From Epilithonimonas sp. JDS (lineage in GTDB: Bacteria; Bacteroidota; Bacteroidia; Flavobacteriales; Weeksellaceae), in the NCBI RefSeq assembly GCF_021261315.1, contig NZ_JAJSAX010000002.1, positions 186,001-250,000 on the forward strand: a stretch of 64,000 nt of DNA. The letters run 5' to 3'. The notes under the pieces were generated by a model. It was not told the origin of the DNA, ran no database searches, and was given only the letters and a program-made list of their open reading frames with translations. The position numbers and the translations under genes are program-made. Below are positions 25,172 to 34,355 of this stretch, piece by piece. How positions within the stretch are numbered: the stretch's first letter is position 1; each line of letters opens with the position of its first letter.

Positions 25172-27589
25172 TTAAAACCAGTTTTTAACTCGATTATAAT
25201 CCAGAAAGTAAGTGATTCTCAGTGAAACATTATTGATCATCGGCGCATCGAATAGCTGATCAAAATTATTTTTAAATCTCATTCTTGAAACTTCGAGATA
25301 ATTGCTCGTCGCGTTTCGGTAGAGCAAAGTCAATTGACTTCCTGGCGCAAACCACCACGAATAGCGCAAATCTACATTCCAGGAGTTGTATGTACCGGCA
25401 AGATTTGGGCTGTAAGTTGTGTTTTCATTCAGGCTTCCATCGCTGTTAAGACTGTAAAATTGTTTGTAAGTAACATCCGAAAAATAATGACGGAAAGCTA
25501 ATGATAATGCCATTTTGTTATTGAAAGTGTATTGGCCGGTGATTGCATTTTCGTACGTATTTCGCTGTCTTCTTCCCATATAAATCTGGTCGCCGTCTTT
25601 TCCTGCAAAACCAACTTCGTTATTGCTGAAAACTGGATTGGACTGCCAAATCAAATTCAGTTTGTCCGAAGCTCTGTAACGTAGATATAGTGACGGAATC
25701 ACTTTGTTTCTACCTTTTTCATCGTAAGCATAATAATCAATATTGATGTTGTACTGAAGTTTTTTACGGCTGTCGCTTTCAAACCAAATCCAGCTGTCAA
25801 AATAGCCGGGAACTTTCAAATGTCGTCCAAAAGTTCTTGGTTCGTAAATATCATTTTCACCAATCGGCGTGAACTCAATTCCACCACCGAAATTCTGGAA
25901 ATTCTTAGTGGTAAATTGGTTATTGTGATTGAATCTCAGTGTGCTGTAAAGAAACGATTCCAAACGGTGATCGTAATTGAGATTGAAATTCAAAAAGATA
26001 TTATTAAAGTTCTTTGTTGGCTGCAAAATTCTGTACCCGTACCACGTTGAATATGAGGCATAATTAGTTTTTGTTGAAAATCCCAAATCATTGATATCCC
26101 AATTTTTGTTGACATAATTTCCAATGATTTCAAAACGGTTTTTTCCTGAATATTTTCCGATTCCGAGATTTCCTCTGTTGCCAAATTTCGTATCGCCATC
26201 TCTGACCCAACTGCCTTTGAAATTCCCAAAATAATTGTAAGTATTCTTTTTATTAGCAATATTCCAAAGCAGTCCAGTTGCGTTGGCATCGCGGAAATCA
26301 CCCATTCTCATCGTGCTTGTATTGACAAAAGTCACGGATGAATTCCCGCCAAATCTCTGATCGAAAACCAAAACATTGTAATTGGTCCAAGGTTCTACTG
26401 TTTCTTTTCGGGTTTCACCAGTTTCATTATTTTGGATTACAGCTTCCATTTTTTCTGTCACACCATTGAAGATCCCGATTCCAAGACCTTTTTGGGTTCT
26501 TCCCGAAATTTTGAAAGCGTTAAATAATTTTACTTTTCCCGGATATTCCGTGACGGTTTCATTTTCGCCCACTGTTGGGTAAATTGACGGTTCACCGCCT
26601 ACTCTTCTGGAATAGAACATATCGCCTTTGCTGAAGAGTTCCGTGCCTTCCATAAAGAATGATCGCTGTTCGGAAAATTGCTGCTCGAATGGTGTTAAAT
26701 TGAGAATCGAATTATCAAAATTAGCCTGACCAAAATCCGGAACCAAAGTCATATCAAAAGTGAAAGCATCATTAATTCCATATTTTAAATCCATTCCGCC
26801 ATTCACGTTCATTTCAGTTTTGCCATCGAAATTGTTGACATACGTTGAAAAATATGGGGTGAAAGAAAGTCTGGTTGGGGTTTTTACATTTTCTATTCCG
26901 TTTAGAATCCCGTCATATAAAGTGAAGCTTCCCTTGGTATTATCGATGTGATTCCAGGCGAGTTTTTTACGTTCACGTTGGATATTCCGGAAAAAGTTGA
27001 CGCCCCATTGCTGAACGTTATTGTTTGGAAATCTCAACTCAAAATAAGGGATTTTCATCTCTACATTCCAGCCTTTGTCAGTGATTTTCACGGCCGAATA
27101 CCAGATTCCGTTCCAAGTAGGATCTTCGCCATTGTCATTCGTTGCTTTTGCATCAAACTGAACACCAGCCGCGGTTACGATGAACTCATAACTCTGCTGC
27201 TTGTCGTTATAACCATTGACGAAAACACCAAAAAAATCATCATTGTTGATAGCATCTCTTTCTGTAAACTGTCTTGCGATTTTGGCAGGCTCGCTGTCAT
27301 AAAGTGTCGCTCCGATGTAAATTCCAGTATTGTCATACAAGACTTTTACTACACTTTTTTGATTGTCTGATTCCAATTTTCCATTTGACGGTTGAAACTC
27401 AATGAATTTGTCGGCGACGGCTGCATTGGCCCAGGCTTCCTCATCAATGATTCCGTCAATTTTTATAGACTTGTCTGTTCTCACAGCACTCATTTGCCGT
27501 CTGACAATACTATCGGCAGCAATTGTTTTTTGTGCAGTAATCTGCCCAAAAAAGAGAATCAATCCGAGAATACAAAATTTAGTTTTCAT
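25172..27589 (-). CDS. DUF5916 outer-membrane protein with CBM9-like domain
   Basis: An 805-residue protein with a signal peptide (about residues 1-19). Residues ~40-230 form a carbohydrate-binding family 9-like domain (IKIDGIIDEEAWANA, NTGIYIGATLYDSEP, DDFFGVFVNGYND, WNVEMKIPYFELRFP). The rest (about 240-805) is DUF5916, rich in alternating beta strands and closing on a long aromatic-ended strand, consistent with an outer-membrane beta barrel. The family is common in Bacteroidota; its substrate is not known. It converges on the redox operon and lies upstream of glnS with 149 bases between. Confidence 0.9.
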   Translation of the reverse strand: MKTKFCILGLILFFGQITAQKTIAADSIVRRQMSAVRTDKSIKIDGIIDEEAWANAAVADKFIEFQPSNGKLESDNQKSVVKVLYDNTGIYIGATLYDSEPAKIARQFTERDAINNDDFFGVFVNGYNDKQQSYEFIVTAAGVQFDAKATNDNGEDPTWNGIWYSAVKITDKGWNVEMKIPYFELRFPNNNVQQWGVNFFRNIQRERKKLAWNHIDNTKGSFTLYDGILNGIENVKTPTRLSFTPYFSTYVNNFDGKTEMNVNGGMDLKYGINDAFTFDMTLVPDFGQANFDNSILNLTPFEQQFSEQRSFFMEGTELFSKGDMFYSRRVGGEPSIYPTVGENETVTEYPGKVKLFNAFKISGRTQKGLGIGIFNGVTEKMEAVIQNNETGETRKETVEPWTNYNVLVFDQRFGGNSSVTFVNTSTMRMGDFRDANATGLLWNIANKKNTYNYFGNFKGSWVRDGDTKFGNRGNLGIGKYSGKNRFEIIGNYVNKNWDINDLGFSTKTNYASYSTWYGYRILQPTKNFNNIFLNFNLNYDHRLESFLYSTLRFNHNNQFTTKNFQNFGGGIEFTPIGENDIYEPRTFGRHLKVPGYFDSWIWFESDSRKKLQYNINIDYYAYDEKGRNKVIPSLYLRYRASDKLNLIWQSNPVFSNNEVGFAGKDGDQIYMGRRQRNTYENAITGQYTFNNKMALSLAFRHYFSDVTYKQFYSLNSDGSLNENTTYSPNLAGTYNSWNVDLRYSWWFAPGSQLTLLYRNATSNYLEVSRMRFKNNFDQLFDAPMINNVSLRITYFLDYNRVKNWF

Positions 27590-27642
27590 AGTAAAGCTTA
27601 TTCTTGAAATGAGACAAATCAGCGAACAACTCTGTTACATCA

Positions 27643-27673
27643 AAACAAAAAAAATCAGACAATTGCCTGATTT
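27643..27673 (-). terminator. Terminator of glnS
   Basis: On the minus strand AAATCAG / CTGATTT arms with an 8-base loop are followed by T8. It lies 66 bases after the glnS stop. Confidence 0.7.
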
Positions 27674-27738
27674 TCAATTTTATATTTATTAAAATGGAAA
27701 TATACTTTGTACATTTTACATTCTACTTTTTTACATTT

Positions 27739-29412
27739 TTAAGGTTTGTAACCATCCTTCAAAGTCACCGTTCTGTTGAACACCAAAGTTTCCTCAGAAG
27801 AATCTCTGTCTTTTTTGTAATAGCCAATTCTTTGGAACTGGAAATGATCTTCCAAAGTAGCATCTTTCAGGCTTGGTTCAGCAAATCCGTGTGTTACACT
27901 TAAAGATTGAGGATTGATAAATTGGATGAAATCAACATCTTTCTCTGCATCCGGCTGCTCGGTGGTGAACAATCGTTCGTAAGTTCTGATCTCAATTGGC
28001 AAAGCGTGTTTTGCAGAAACCCAATGCAGCGTTCCTTTCACTTTTCTCAGACTTGCTTCAGTGCCGCTTCCCGATTTTGAATCTTCATCGTAAGTTGCAA
28101 AAATAGTTGTGATTTCGCCATTAGCATCCTTCTCAACTCTTTCCGCTTTGATGATGTATCCCGCTTTCAAACGAACTTCTCCCTCCAGTTTCAGACGGAA
28201 AAATTTCTTATCAGCTTCTTCCTTGAAATCTTCTCTTTCTATGTAAATCTCCCTTGAGAAAGGCACTTGTCTTGTTCCGGCGTTTTCGTCTTCAGGATTG
28301 TTTTCAGTTTCCAACCATTCTTCTTTATCTTCCGGATAATTTTCGATGATCAGTTTTACTGGATTTACCACAGCCATCACTCTAGTCGCCACTTTGTTAA
28401 GGTCTTCTCTCACACAAAATTCTAACAATTGTATATCAATCAGGTTTTCACGTTTTGCAACACCCACTTTTTCTATGAAATTTTTGATGGCCGTCGGCGT
28501 ATAACCTTTTCTTCTGAGTCCAGAGATGGTCGGCATTCTTGGATCGTCCCAACCAGTCGTGATATTTTCCTGAACCAATCTTTGAAGTTTTCTTTTAGAA
28601 GTCACCATATAAGAAACGTTCATCCTTGCAAATTCTCTCTGTTTCGGCGCAACGCTTTCGTTATCATAAACTTGATCCAAATACCATTCGTAAAGTGGAC
28701 GGTGATTTTCAAATTCTAATGAACATAACGAATGCGAAATTTGCTCTATATAATCAGATTCTCCGTGTGCCCAATCGTACATCGGATAGATTTTCCATTT
28801 TTCGCCGGTTCTGTGATGCGGCTCTTTTAGGATTCTGTACATCACAGGGTCACGCATATTCATATTTGGGGAAGTCATATCGATTTTTGCACGCAAACTC
28901 ATCGCGCCTTTCTCAAATTCGCCGTTTTTCATTTTCTCAAAAAGTTCAAGACTTTCTTCGATTGGGCGGTTTCTAAAAGGCGATTCAACGCCATCCTCAA
29001 ATGGTGTTTTTCTCTGAGCGGTAATGTCTTCCGAAGATTGCTCATCTACATAAGCTTTGCCTTGTTTGATGAGCTCTACAGCCCAATTATAAAGCTGTTC
29101 AAAATAATCTGAAGTAAATAATTCCTGTTCATATTTAAAACCCAACCAATCGATGTCAGCTTTGATGGAATCTACAAATTCCTGCTCTTCTTTAGCCGGA
29201 TTCGTATCATCAAAACGGAGGTTTACTGGTGCATTATATTTCTGACCCAGACCAAAGTTGATGCAGATTGCTTTTGTATGACCAATATGAAGATAACCGT
29301 TTGGCTCCGGCGGAAATCTGAAACGCAGCTGCGAGGCTTTCAGGCCGTTTTCCAAATCGTCTTCTATAATTTGTTCTATAAAATTGAGTGATTTTTTTTC
29401 TTCTTCTTCCAT
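27739..29412 (-). CDS. glnS: Glutamine--tRNA ligase
   Basis: A 557-residue class I synthetase. The HIGH motif lies in PPEPNGYLHIGHTKAI (HIGH at 42-45) and the KMSKS-equivalent is VTSKRKL (270-276). The remainder includes RFDDTNP, YPMYDWAHGESDYIE, DDPRMPTISGLRRKGYTP and the anticodon-binding beta barrels (REIYIEREDF; FINPQSLSVTHGF). It charges tRNA-Gln directly. I chose the ATG at 29412: an upstream TTG reading at 29433 lies inside the -7 promoter box. Confidence 0.97.
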   Translation of the reverse strand: MEEEEKKSLNFIEQIIEDDLENGLKASQLRFRFPPEPNGYLHIGHTKAICINFGLGQKYNAPVNLRFDDTNPAKEEQEFVDSIKADIDWLGFKYEQELFTSDYFEQLYNWAVELIKQGKAYVDEQSSEDITAQRKTPFEDGVESPFRNRPIEESLELFEKMKNGEFEKGAMSLRAKIDMTSPNMNMRDPVMYRILKEPHHRTGEKWKIYPMYDWAHGESDYIEQISHSLCSLEFENHRPLYEWYLDQVYDNESVAPKQREFARMNVSYMVTSKRKLQRLVQENITTGWDDPRMPTISGLRRKGYTPTAIKNFIEKVGVAKRENLIDIQLLEFCVREDLNKVATRVMAVVNPVKLIIENYPEDKEEWLETENNPEDENAGTRQVPFSREIYIEREDFKEEADKKFFRLKLEGEVRLKAGYIIKAERVEKDANGEITTIFATYDEDSKSGSGTEASLRKVKGTLHWVSAKHALPIEIRTYERLFTTEQPDAEKDVDFIQFINPQSLSVTHGFAEPSLKDATLEDHFQFQRIGYYKKDRDSSEETLVFNRTVTLKDGYKP

Positions 29413-29430
29413 AATCTGAAACGTGAGGTG

Positions 29431-29438
29431 CAAATTTA
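29431..29438 (-). promoter_or_regulatory. -7 promoter box for glnS
   Basis: TAAATTTG on the minus strand, 18 bases before the ATG at 29412. It decides the start codon of glnS. Confidence 0.6.
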
Positions 29439-29590
29439 ACTTAATTTACTCAAAAAATGAAACGAATTCCATCTATAAATTTGTATCATTTTCAATATAA
29501 AAAAAGCTTCTGTAAACGTTCTTTATTGACTTTTAAATGTTAAATTTGTGTGAACTTTAAACATTTAGTCATATAGAGTTCAAATTTTTT

Positions 29591-29598
29591 TAATTTTG
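29591..29598 (+). promoter_or_regulatory. -7 promoter box for the OmpR-type regulator
   Basis: TAATTTTG lies 18 bases before the ATG at 29617. A second match, TAAATTTG, is at 29539-29546 and could be an additional start site. Confidence 0.5.
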
Positions 29599-29616
29599 AC
29601 ATATTAATAAATCGAA

Positions 29617-30294
29617 ATGAATCGTAAAAAAATCCTTTTAATTGATGATGAACAGGACATCCTTGAAATCATTTCTTATAATTTGGAAAAAGAAGGCTAT
29701 CAGGTCTTCACCGCAGGAAACGGAAATGAAGGAATCGCAAAAGCAAAAGAGATTTTGCCGGATTTAATACTTCTGGACGTTATGATGCCCGAAAAAGACG
29801 GCATCGAAACCTGCCAGGACCTCAGAAAGATTAAAGAGTTGCAAAAAACGCTGATCGTATTTTTGTCTGCAAGAAGCGAGGAATTTTCTCAATTAGCTGG
29901 TTATCAGGCTGGGGCAAATGATTACATTGTCAAATTAATCAAACCAAAAGTTCTGATTTCTAAGGTTGCAGCACTTCTGCAATTGGGTGCCAATTCAAAC
30001 GAAAATTCGAATTACATCGAAATCGGTGATTTGATCATCGACAAAGACAACTTCAAAGTTTCAAAAGCGAAAGAAGAGTTTTTGCTGCCGAAGAAAGAAT
30101 TCGATTTGCTTTACCTTTTAGCTTCTAATACTGAAAAAGTATTCAAAAGAGAAGAAATCCTGGAAAGAGTCTGGGGCAACGACGTAATTGTGGGAGAAAG
30201 AACCATCGATGTACACATTCGTAGATTAAGAGAGAAATTAGGAATTAACACCATCCAGACACTCAAAGGAATTGGTTATAAATTAGTAGTTTAA
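29617..30294 (+). CDS. OmpR/PhoB-family response regulator
   Basis: A 225-residue protein with a receiver domain (LIDDEQDILEI; phosphoacceptor D54 in ILLDVMMPEKDG) and a winged-helix DNA-binding domain (LPKKEFDLLYLLASN, RTIDVHIRRLREKLG, TLKGIGYKLVV). The canonical K-P dipeptide after K106 is K-L here (NDYIVKLIKPK). The family is the PhoB-like regulator common in Bacteroidota. It is followed after 31 bases by its histidine kinase gene. Its targets, perhaps phosphate genes, cannot be read here. Confidence 0.95.
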   Translation: MNRKKILLIDDEQDILEIISYNLEKEGYQVFTAGNGNEGIAKAKEILPDLILLDVMMPEKDGIETCQDLRKIKELQKTLIVFLSARSEEFSQLAGYQAGANDYIVKLIKPKVLISKVAALLQLGANSNENSNYIEIGDLIIDKDNFKVSKAKEEFLLPKKEFDLLYLLASNTEKVFKREEILERVWGNDVIVGERTIDVHIRRLREKLGINTIQTLKGIGYKLVV

Positions 30295-30325
30295 GGTTTT
30301 CTGAAAAGAAAATCTTTTTTGTGAA

Positions 30326-31414
30326 ATGGGATTTAGAAGTTCGGTAAAGATCAATTGGATATCAGCTGCAGCATCATTTTTATTGGTGGCTGTAGTCGGC
30401 GTCGTGGTTCTAATGTTTGAATTTTACACGGACGACGTTTATTTCAAAACCCGCGACTTCAATTATTTTCTGGCTTTCACACTTTGGTTTTTATTCGTTC
30501 TCAATTATTTTGTGCTGGAGTTCCTGTTCAGTTTCTACAGTAGAAATCAAATCAGAAGAATTACCAACATCCTTCCGGAAGACATCATCCACGATTACGA
30601 CACGGATCTCGGCTTCAAAGAACTCGGCGAAAAGATGCACGAGATGAACCAGAGAAACGCCGAAATGGATCTGATGAAGGAAATGGAAGATTACCGGAAA
30701 GAATACATCGGAAACGTTTCTCACGAGCTGAAAACGCCTTTGTTCTCAATCCAAGGATACATAGAAACGCTTCGTGATGGCGGCGTTGAAGACCTCAACA
30801 TTAGAGACAAATATCTTCAAAGAATTGACAGTTCCGTGGAGAGACTTCTTAATATCGTGAAAGATCTCGATATGATCAACCGTTTTGAATCCGGTCAAAT
30901 CAATCTGAAATTCAGCACGTTTGACATCAACCATTTGATTCAGGAGATTTTCGATCTTTTGGAAATGGAAGCCGAAAGACAATCGATGACGATGCAGCTT
31001 CAGACGACTCAGTCGCAATTATTTGTTTTTGCGGATAAGCAGAAAATCTCGCAGGTTTTGATTAATTTAATTTCGAATGCCGTAAAATATGCCAACCGGG
31101 AAGAAGCGCAAATCATCGTTTCCACAAGAGAAGGCACGCAGAGTATTCATATTTCTGTGGAAGACAACGGAATGGGAATCAAACCGGAGAATCTGCCGAG
31201 AATTTTCGAACGTTTTTACCGTGTGGAATCCAGCAGAAACCGCAAAGAAGGCGGATCCGGACTTGGATTGGCCATCGTAAAACATATTATGGAAGCCCAT
31301 AAACAAACAATTGTGGTAGAAAGTGTTTATCTTTCCGGAACTAAATTTAAATTCAAGCTCGCCAAATCTTCTGTTGACAAAATCAAGAAATCCAAAGCGA
31401 GTTTTATCGAATAA
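30326..31414 (+). CDS. PhoR-like sensor histidine kinase
   Basis: A 362-residue protein with two membrane segments (about residues 13-30 and 48-70) enclosing a very short extracytoplasmic loop. There is no large sensor domain, so the stimulus is likely sensed in the membrane or through partners. The HisKA motif is NVSHELKTPLFSIQGY with H133. The HATPase has NLISNAVKYANREE, DNGMGIKPENLPRIFERFYR and GGSGLGLAIVKHIMEAH. It is co-transcribed with the preceding PhoB-like regulator. Confidence 0.95.
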   Translation: MGFRSSVKINWISAAASFLLVAVVGVVVLMFEFYTDDVYFKTRDFNYFLAFTLWFLFVLNYFVLEFLFSFYSRNQIRRITNILPEDIIHDYDTDLGFKELGEKMHEMNQRNAEMDLMKEMEDYRKEYIGNVSHELKTPLFSIQGYIETLRDGGVEDLNIRDKYLQRIDSSVERLLNIVKDLDMINRFESGQINLKFSTFDINHLIQEIFDLLEMEAERQSMTMQLQTTQSQLFVFADKQKISQVLINLISNAVKYANREEAQIIVSTREGTQSIHISVEDNGMGIKPENLPRIFERFYRVESSRNRKEGGSGLGLAIVKHIMEAHKQTIVVESVYLSGTKFKFKLAKSSVDKIKKSKASFIE

Positions 31415-31498
31415 TGCGGCACTTCAAAAACGCTGAATTTATAAAAATCTTTTTTGAAAAAAAATTTACAAGAAATTTTTATGGAATTTCATTTGTTT

Positions 31499-31506
31499 TA
31501 TATTTG
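31499..31506 (+). promoter_or_regulatory. -7 promoter box for the pRiA4b ORF-3-like gene
   Basis: TATATTTG matches TAnnTTTG and lies 39 bases before the ATG at 31546. Confidence 0.5.
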
Positions 31507-31545
31507 CAACATTAATCAAGCTAATAAAGTTAAAGTAAAACAACA

Positions 31546-32133
31546 ATGGTTTATAAGATAAGAGTAATTCTAGACGCAAAGGATACGATCTTCAGAGACA
31601 TCGAGGTGAAAGAAAAACAGACACTTTGGAATCTGCAGCTGGGTATCAAAAGCGCGTTCAGCTTACCGGGCGAAGAGTTGTCTTCTTTTTATTTTTCGGA
31701 TGATGAATGGAATGAAGGCCGCGCGGTTCCTTTGGAGGATATGAGTGATGATGGTGACGGTGAGATAATGTCTGACATCTATCTGCCGGAAGGTTTTCCT
31801 GCGGTTGGGGAGAAAATGAGATTCCAGTACGGATTTATAGAGCTTTGGGATTTCTTCTGCGAGCTTTTGGAAATTATTGATGAGAAACCGGCGGTCAACT
31901 ACCCGATTACGGTTTACAGATTCGGAAATGTGCCTTTGAAAGCGCCGAGCAAAACAGGATCTTCATTAAACGGAAAAAGCAAAAACTCCGCAATGCCTTT
32001 GCTGGACGATGATTTTGGAGATTTCGAATCTGAGTTCAAAGCAACAAGCTTCGAGGATGAGGATGATGATTACAATGATGACGAGGAAGAAGAAGGATAC
32101 AACGACGTTTTCGAAGAAGACGATGAAGATTAA
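31546..32133 (+). CDS. Plasmid pRiA4b ORF-3-like (IS1096 passenger TnpR-like) family protein
   Basis: A 195-residue protein. The N-terminal ~110 residues (YKIRVILDAKDTIFRDIEV, LWNLQLGIKSAFSL, FYFSDDEWNEG, MRFQYGFIELWDF) fit the ubiquitin-like pRiA4b ORF-3 domain. The C-terminal ~50 residues are a strongly acidic Asp/Glu tract. Despite the family name, it is a chromosomal gene in many Flavobacteriia with no sign of a mobile element here. Its function is unknown. It has its own promoter box and terminator. Confidence 0.8.
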   Translation: MVYKIRVILDAKDTIFRDIEVKEKQTLWNLQLGIKSAFSLPGEELSSFYFSDDEWNEGRAVPLEDMSDDGDGEIMSDIYLPEGFPAVGEKMRFQYGFIELWDFFCELLEIIDEKPAVNYPITVYRFGNVPLKAPSKTGSSLNGKSKNSAMPLLDDDFGDFESEFKATSFEDEDDDYNDDEEEEGYNDVFEEDDED

Positions 32134-32156
32134 AAATCTTTTTTTAAAAATATTTA

Positions 32157-32181
32157 AAGCCCGATTTGTTCGGGTTTTTTT
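32157..32181 (+). terminator. Terminator of the pRiA4b ORF-3-like gene
   Basis: Short stem CCCGA / TCGGG with flanking A/T pairs, then T7. Confidence 0.75.
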
Positions 32182-32528
32182 ATGCTTAAAATTCTAATTT
32201 TAAGTCTGTTTGGTATTTTAAAACCGAAAAATCAGATTTTCAAAAGATCATTCTAATTCTTTAAGATTCGACATAACAGTCTTGACGGTCAATAGTTTAA
32301 ATAAAATTATTAATTATTAAAATATTTATAAGTATGATTAAAAATAAAACAAAATATACATAAGCTAATTTTTAAATATTTAATAATAATTAAACAAAAT
32401 AATTTATATATTTTAAACAAATAAACAATATTATTAAAATAATTATAAAAATAAATAATTTATGGTACGATTTTAGAACATAAATTAATAAGTTAAATTA
32501 ATTACATTTTAACTTATTAAATAATAAT
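32182..32528. other. Very AT-rich gene-free leader region
   Basis: About 350 bases without a gene. From 32290 to 32528 the sequence is almost only A and T. It precedes the ice-binding protein gene and probably carries its promoter, though no clean TAnnTTTG box is visible close to the ATG. Confidence 0.5.
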
Positions 32529-34136
32529 ATGAAAAAATATCTAAAACTGGTAGCTTCTGTTGCCTTCGTGGGTTTTAACTCATTACTGATGGCTCAAGCT
32601 CCAACTCTTGGCGCTTCTTCCAACTTTGCTCTTTTTTCCAGCAATGGTGCCGTGACAAACACAGGACTTTCTCATCTCACTGGTGATGTAGGAACTGCAA
32701 ATGGCGCTGCCACCAATTTCGGAAATGTAGATGGCGTGATGCACGACGCAGATGGCGCTGCTGCAGCTGCTGCTACTTCGTTAACGATTGCGTACAATTA
32801 CCTTAATGCTGCGGTTCCTAATTTTTTCCCGGCACCACTTTTAGGGAATGGACAAACATTGACCGCCGGCACATATTCCATCGGGCAAAGTGCTACACTA
32901 GATAATACTTTGACACTTAACGGTGGCGGAAATGCAAATTCTGTTTTTATCATTCAGATTCAAGGTGCATTTTCCTCTACTTCGGGTTCTAAGGTGATTC
33001 TTACAAACGGTGCGGTTGCCTGCAACGTCTTCTGGAAGATTGAAGGTCTTGTAAACCTTGCTACAAATACAGAAATGAAAGGAACTGTGATTGCAAACAA
33101 TGCAGCAATAGTCCTTAATACCGGCGTAAAAATTGAAGGCCGCGCACTTTCCACCACAGGTGCTATCTCAGTATCTGGTGTTACAGTTACCAAACCAATT
33201 GGTTGTGGCTCTCCAACGCTTACAGGACCGGTGAAGCCGGTACTAAATTCTGTGGCTTGCTACACGATTTTTACAGGAAGCGGAACGGTTACCAACTCGG
33301 GTGTTTCCACAGTGACAGGTGATATTGGATCCAACGTTGGTCTTACAACAGGCTTTTCAGCACTTAATGTAACGGGAACTATCCATTCCAATCCGGATAT
33401 GTCAACAGCCGCTTGTGCTGCAGATCTAGGTACGGTTTATACTTATCTTAATGTATTACCTACAGATATTGAGTTACTTTATCCTGCATCATTCGGAAAC
33501 GATCTTGTTTTGACGCCGCATACTTATCTTTTAAATGCAGCTACAGTTCTGAACGGAAATGTAATCCTGAATGCACAAGGTAATGAAGATGCAGTGTTCG
33601 TGATCAAAATTGTTGGCGCTTTGTCATCCAGTACTTACGCTTCAGTGATTTTGCAAAACGGCGCTCAGGCAAAAAATGTATTCTGGAAAGTAGACGGAGC
33701 AATTAGCTTAAACGACTATTCCAAATTCAAAGGAACTTTAATTGGCAACAACGGTGCAATTAATTTGAATACCGGTGTAGACATTGAAGGCCGCGTTCTT
33801 ACCACCACCGGAGCTGTAGCAACTGCCAGCATCAATGCCGTAATGACCGCTGGTTGTAATACCGGAACATTGGCAACAGGCGCTTCAAATTTAGATAAAC
33901 AAGAAGCTAAGTTTTACCCAAATCCATTTACCTCAGTTCTTAATGTGAGTCTGAATGACAGCAATCTGGGATCGAATCTTACTATTTACAACGCAGCAGG
34001 ATCAGTTGTTGTGAGCAAAGTTTTATCTGATAAAACAAATGCTTTGCAAATGAAACTGCCTGTTGGAACATATTTCTACCAATTGAAAGCCAAAAACGGC
34101 AAACAGCAAACCGGTAAACTTATTTCCAAACCATAA
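32529..34136 (+). CDS. Secreted ice-binding protein with two DUF3494 domains and T9SS sorting domain
   Basis: A 535-residue protein. After a signal peptide (about 1-22) come two DUF3494 ice-binding-like domains (about 27-222 and 240-443). Each has the family marks: LGASSNFALFSSNGAVTNTG, TLTAGTYSIGQSATL, VFIIQIQGAFSS, VFWKIEGLVNL, GTVIANNAAIVLNTG, IEGRALSTTGAI. A C-terminal T9SS type A sorting domain (about 458-535; FYPNPFTSVLNV ... GTYFYQLKAKNGK) directs it across the outer membrane. DUF3494 proteins inhibit ice recrystallisation or anchor cells to ice. The second domain, less similar at its first strand, begins at a conserved Cys. Confidence 0.93.
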   Translation: MKKYLKLVASVAFVGFNSLLMAQAPTLGASSNFALFSSNGAVTNTGLSHLTGDVGTANGAATNFGNVDGVMHDADGAAAAAATSLTIAYNYLNAAVPNFFPAPLLGNGQTLTAGTYSIGQSATLDNTLTLNGGGNANSVFIIQIQGAFSSTSGSKVILTNGAVACNVFWKIEGLVNLATNTEMKGTVIANNAAIVLNTGVKIEGRALSTTGAISVSGVTVTKPIGCGSPTLTGPVKPVLNSVACYTIFTGSGTVTNSGVSTVTGDIGSNVGLTTGFSALNVTGTIHSNPDMSTAACAADLGTVYTYLNVLPTDIELLYPASFGNDLVLTPHTYLLNAATVLNGNVILNAQGNEDAVFVIKIVGALSSSTYASVILQNGAQAKNVFWKVDGAISLNDYSKFKGTLIGNNGAINLNTGVDIEGRVLTTTGAVATASINAVMTAGCNTGTLATGASNLDKQEAKFYPNPFTSVLNVSLNDSNLGSNLTIYNAAGSVVVSKVLSDKTNALQMKLPVGTYFYQLKAKNGKQQTGKLISKP

Positions 34137-34271
34137 GGACAAATCCTGATATGATGGTTGAAATACTGAGTATAGAATTTGGATTATTTGTTACTGGTGT
34201 TATTTTAATATTATATTACGGGTCTAAGACTAATAAAAGCAATGACCAGTAAACTTATTTATAAACCATAG
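34111..34271. repeat. Imperfect direct repeat spanning the 3' end of the ice-binding gene
   Basis: The last ~26 bases of the ice-binding gene (34111-34136) recur 135 bases later at 34246-34271. Both contain GTAAACTTATTT and AAACCATA; four positions differ. The 109 bases between hold a 33-codon open frame. Confidence 0.6.
34151..34252 (+). CDS. Possible 33-residue single-span membrane protein
   Basis: A short frame reading MMVEILSIEFGLFVTGVILI then LYYGSKTNKSNDQ, with one hydrophobic segment and a polar tail. It starts 14 bases after the ice-binding gene stop and lies between two imperfect direct repeats and before a strong terminator. It is too short to be certain; it may be a real small membrane protein or chance. 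Confidence 0.35.
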   Translation: MMVEILSIEFGLFVTGVILILYYGSKTNKSNDQ

Positions 34272-34278
34272 AAAATTA

Positions 34279-34334
34279 AACTTAAACAAAGAGAAAGTCC
34301 TGCCAATTGGTAGGACTTTCTCTTTGTTTAAGTT
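34279..34334. terminator. Bidirectional terminator with 23-bp perfect stem
   Basis: Arms of 23 bases, AACTTAAACAAAGAG...AAAGTCCT and its exact complement, flank a 10-base loop. It sits between the converging ice-binding and RDD genes. No long T-run, but flanking A/T sequence allows use in both directions. Confidence 0.7.
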
Positions 34335-34355
34335 ATTCAGATCATATATCTCGAC

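Noticed and set aside
31546-32133. Mobile element suggested by the IS1096/pRiA4b family name
   Set aside because: No transposase or terminal repeats flank the gene; the family is chromosomal in many Flavobacteriia.
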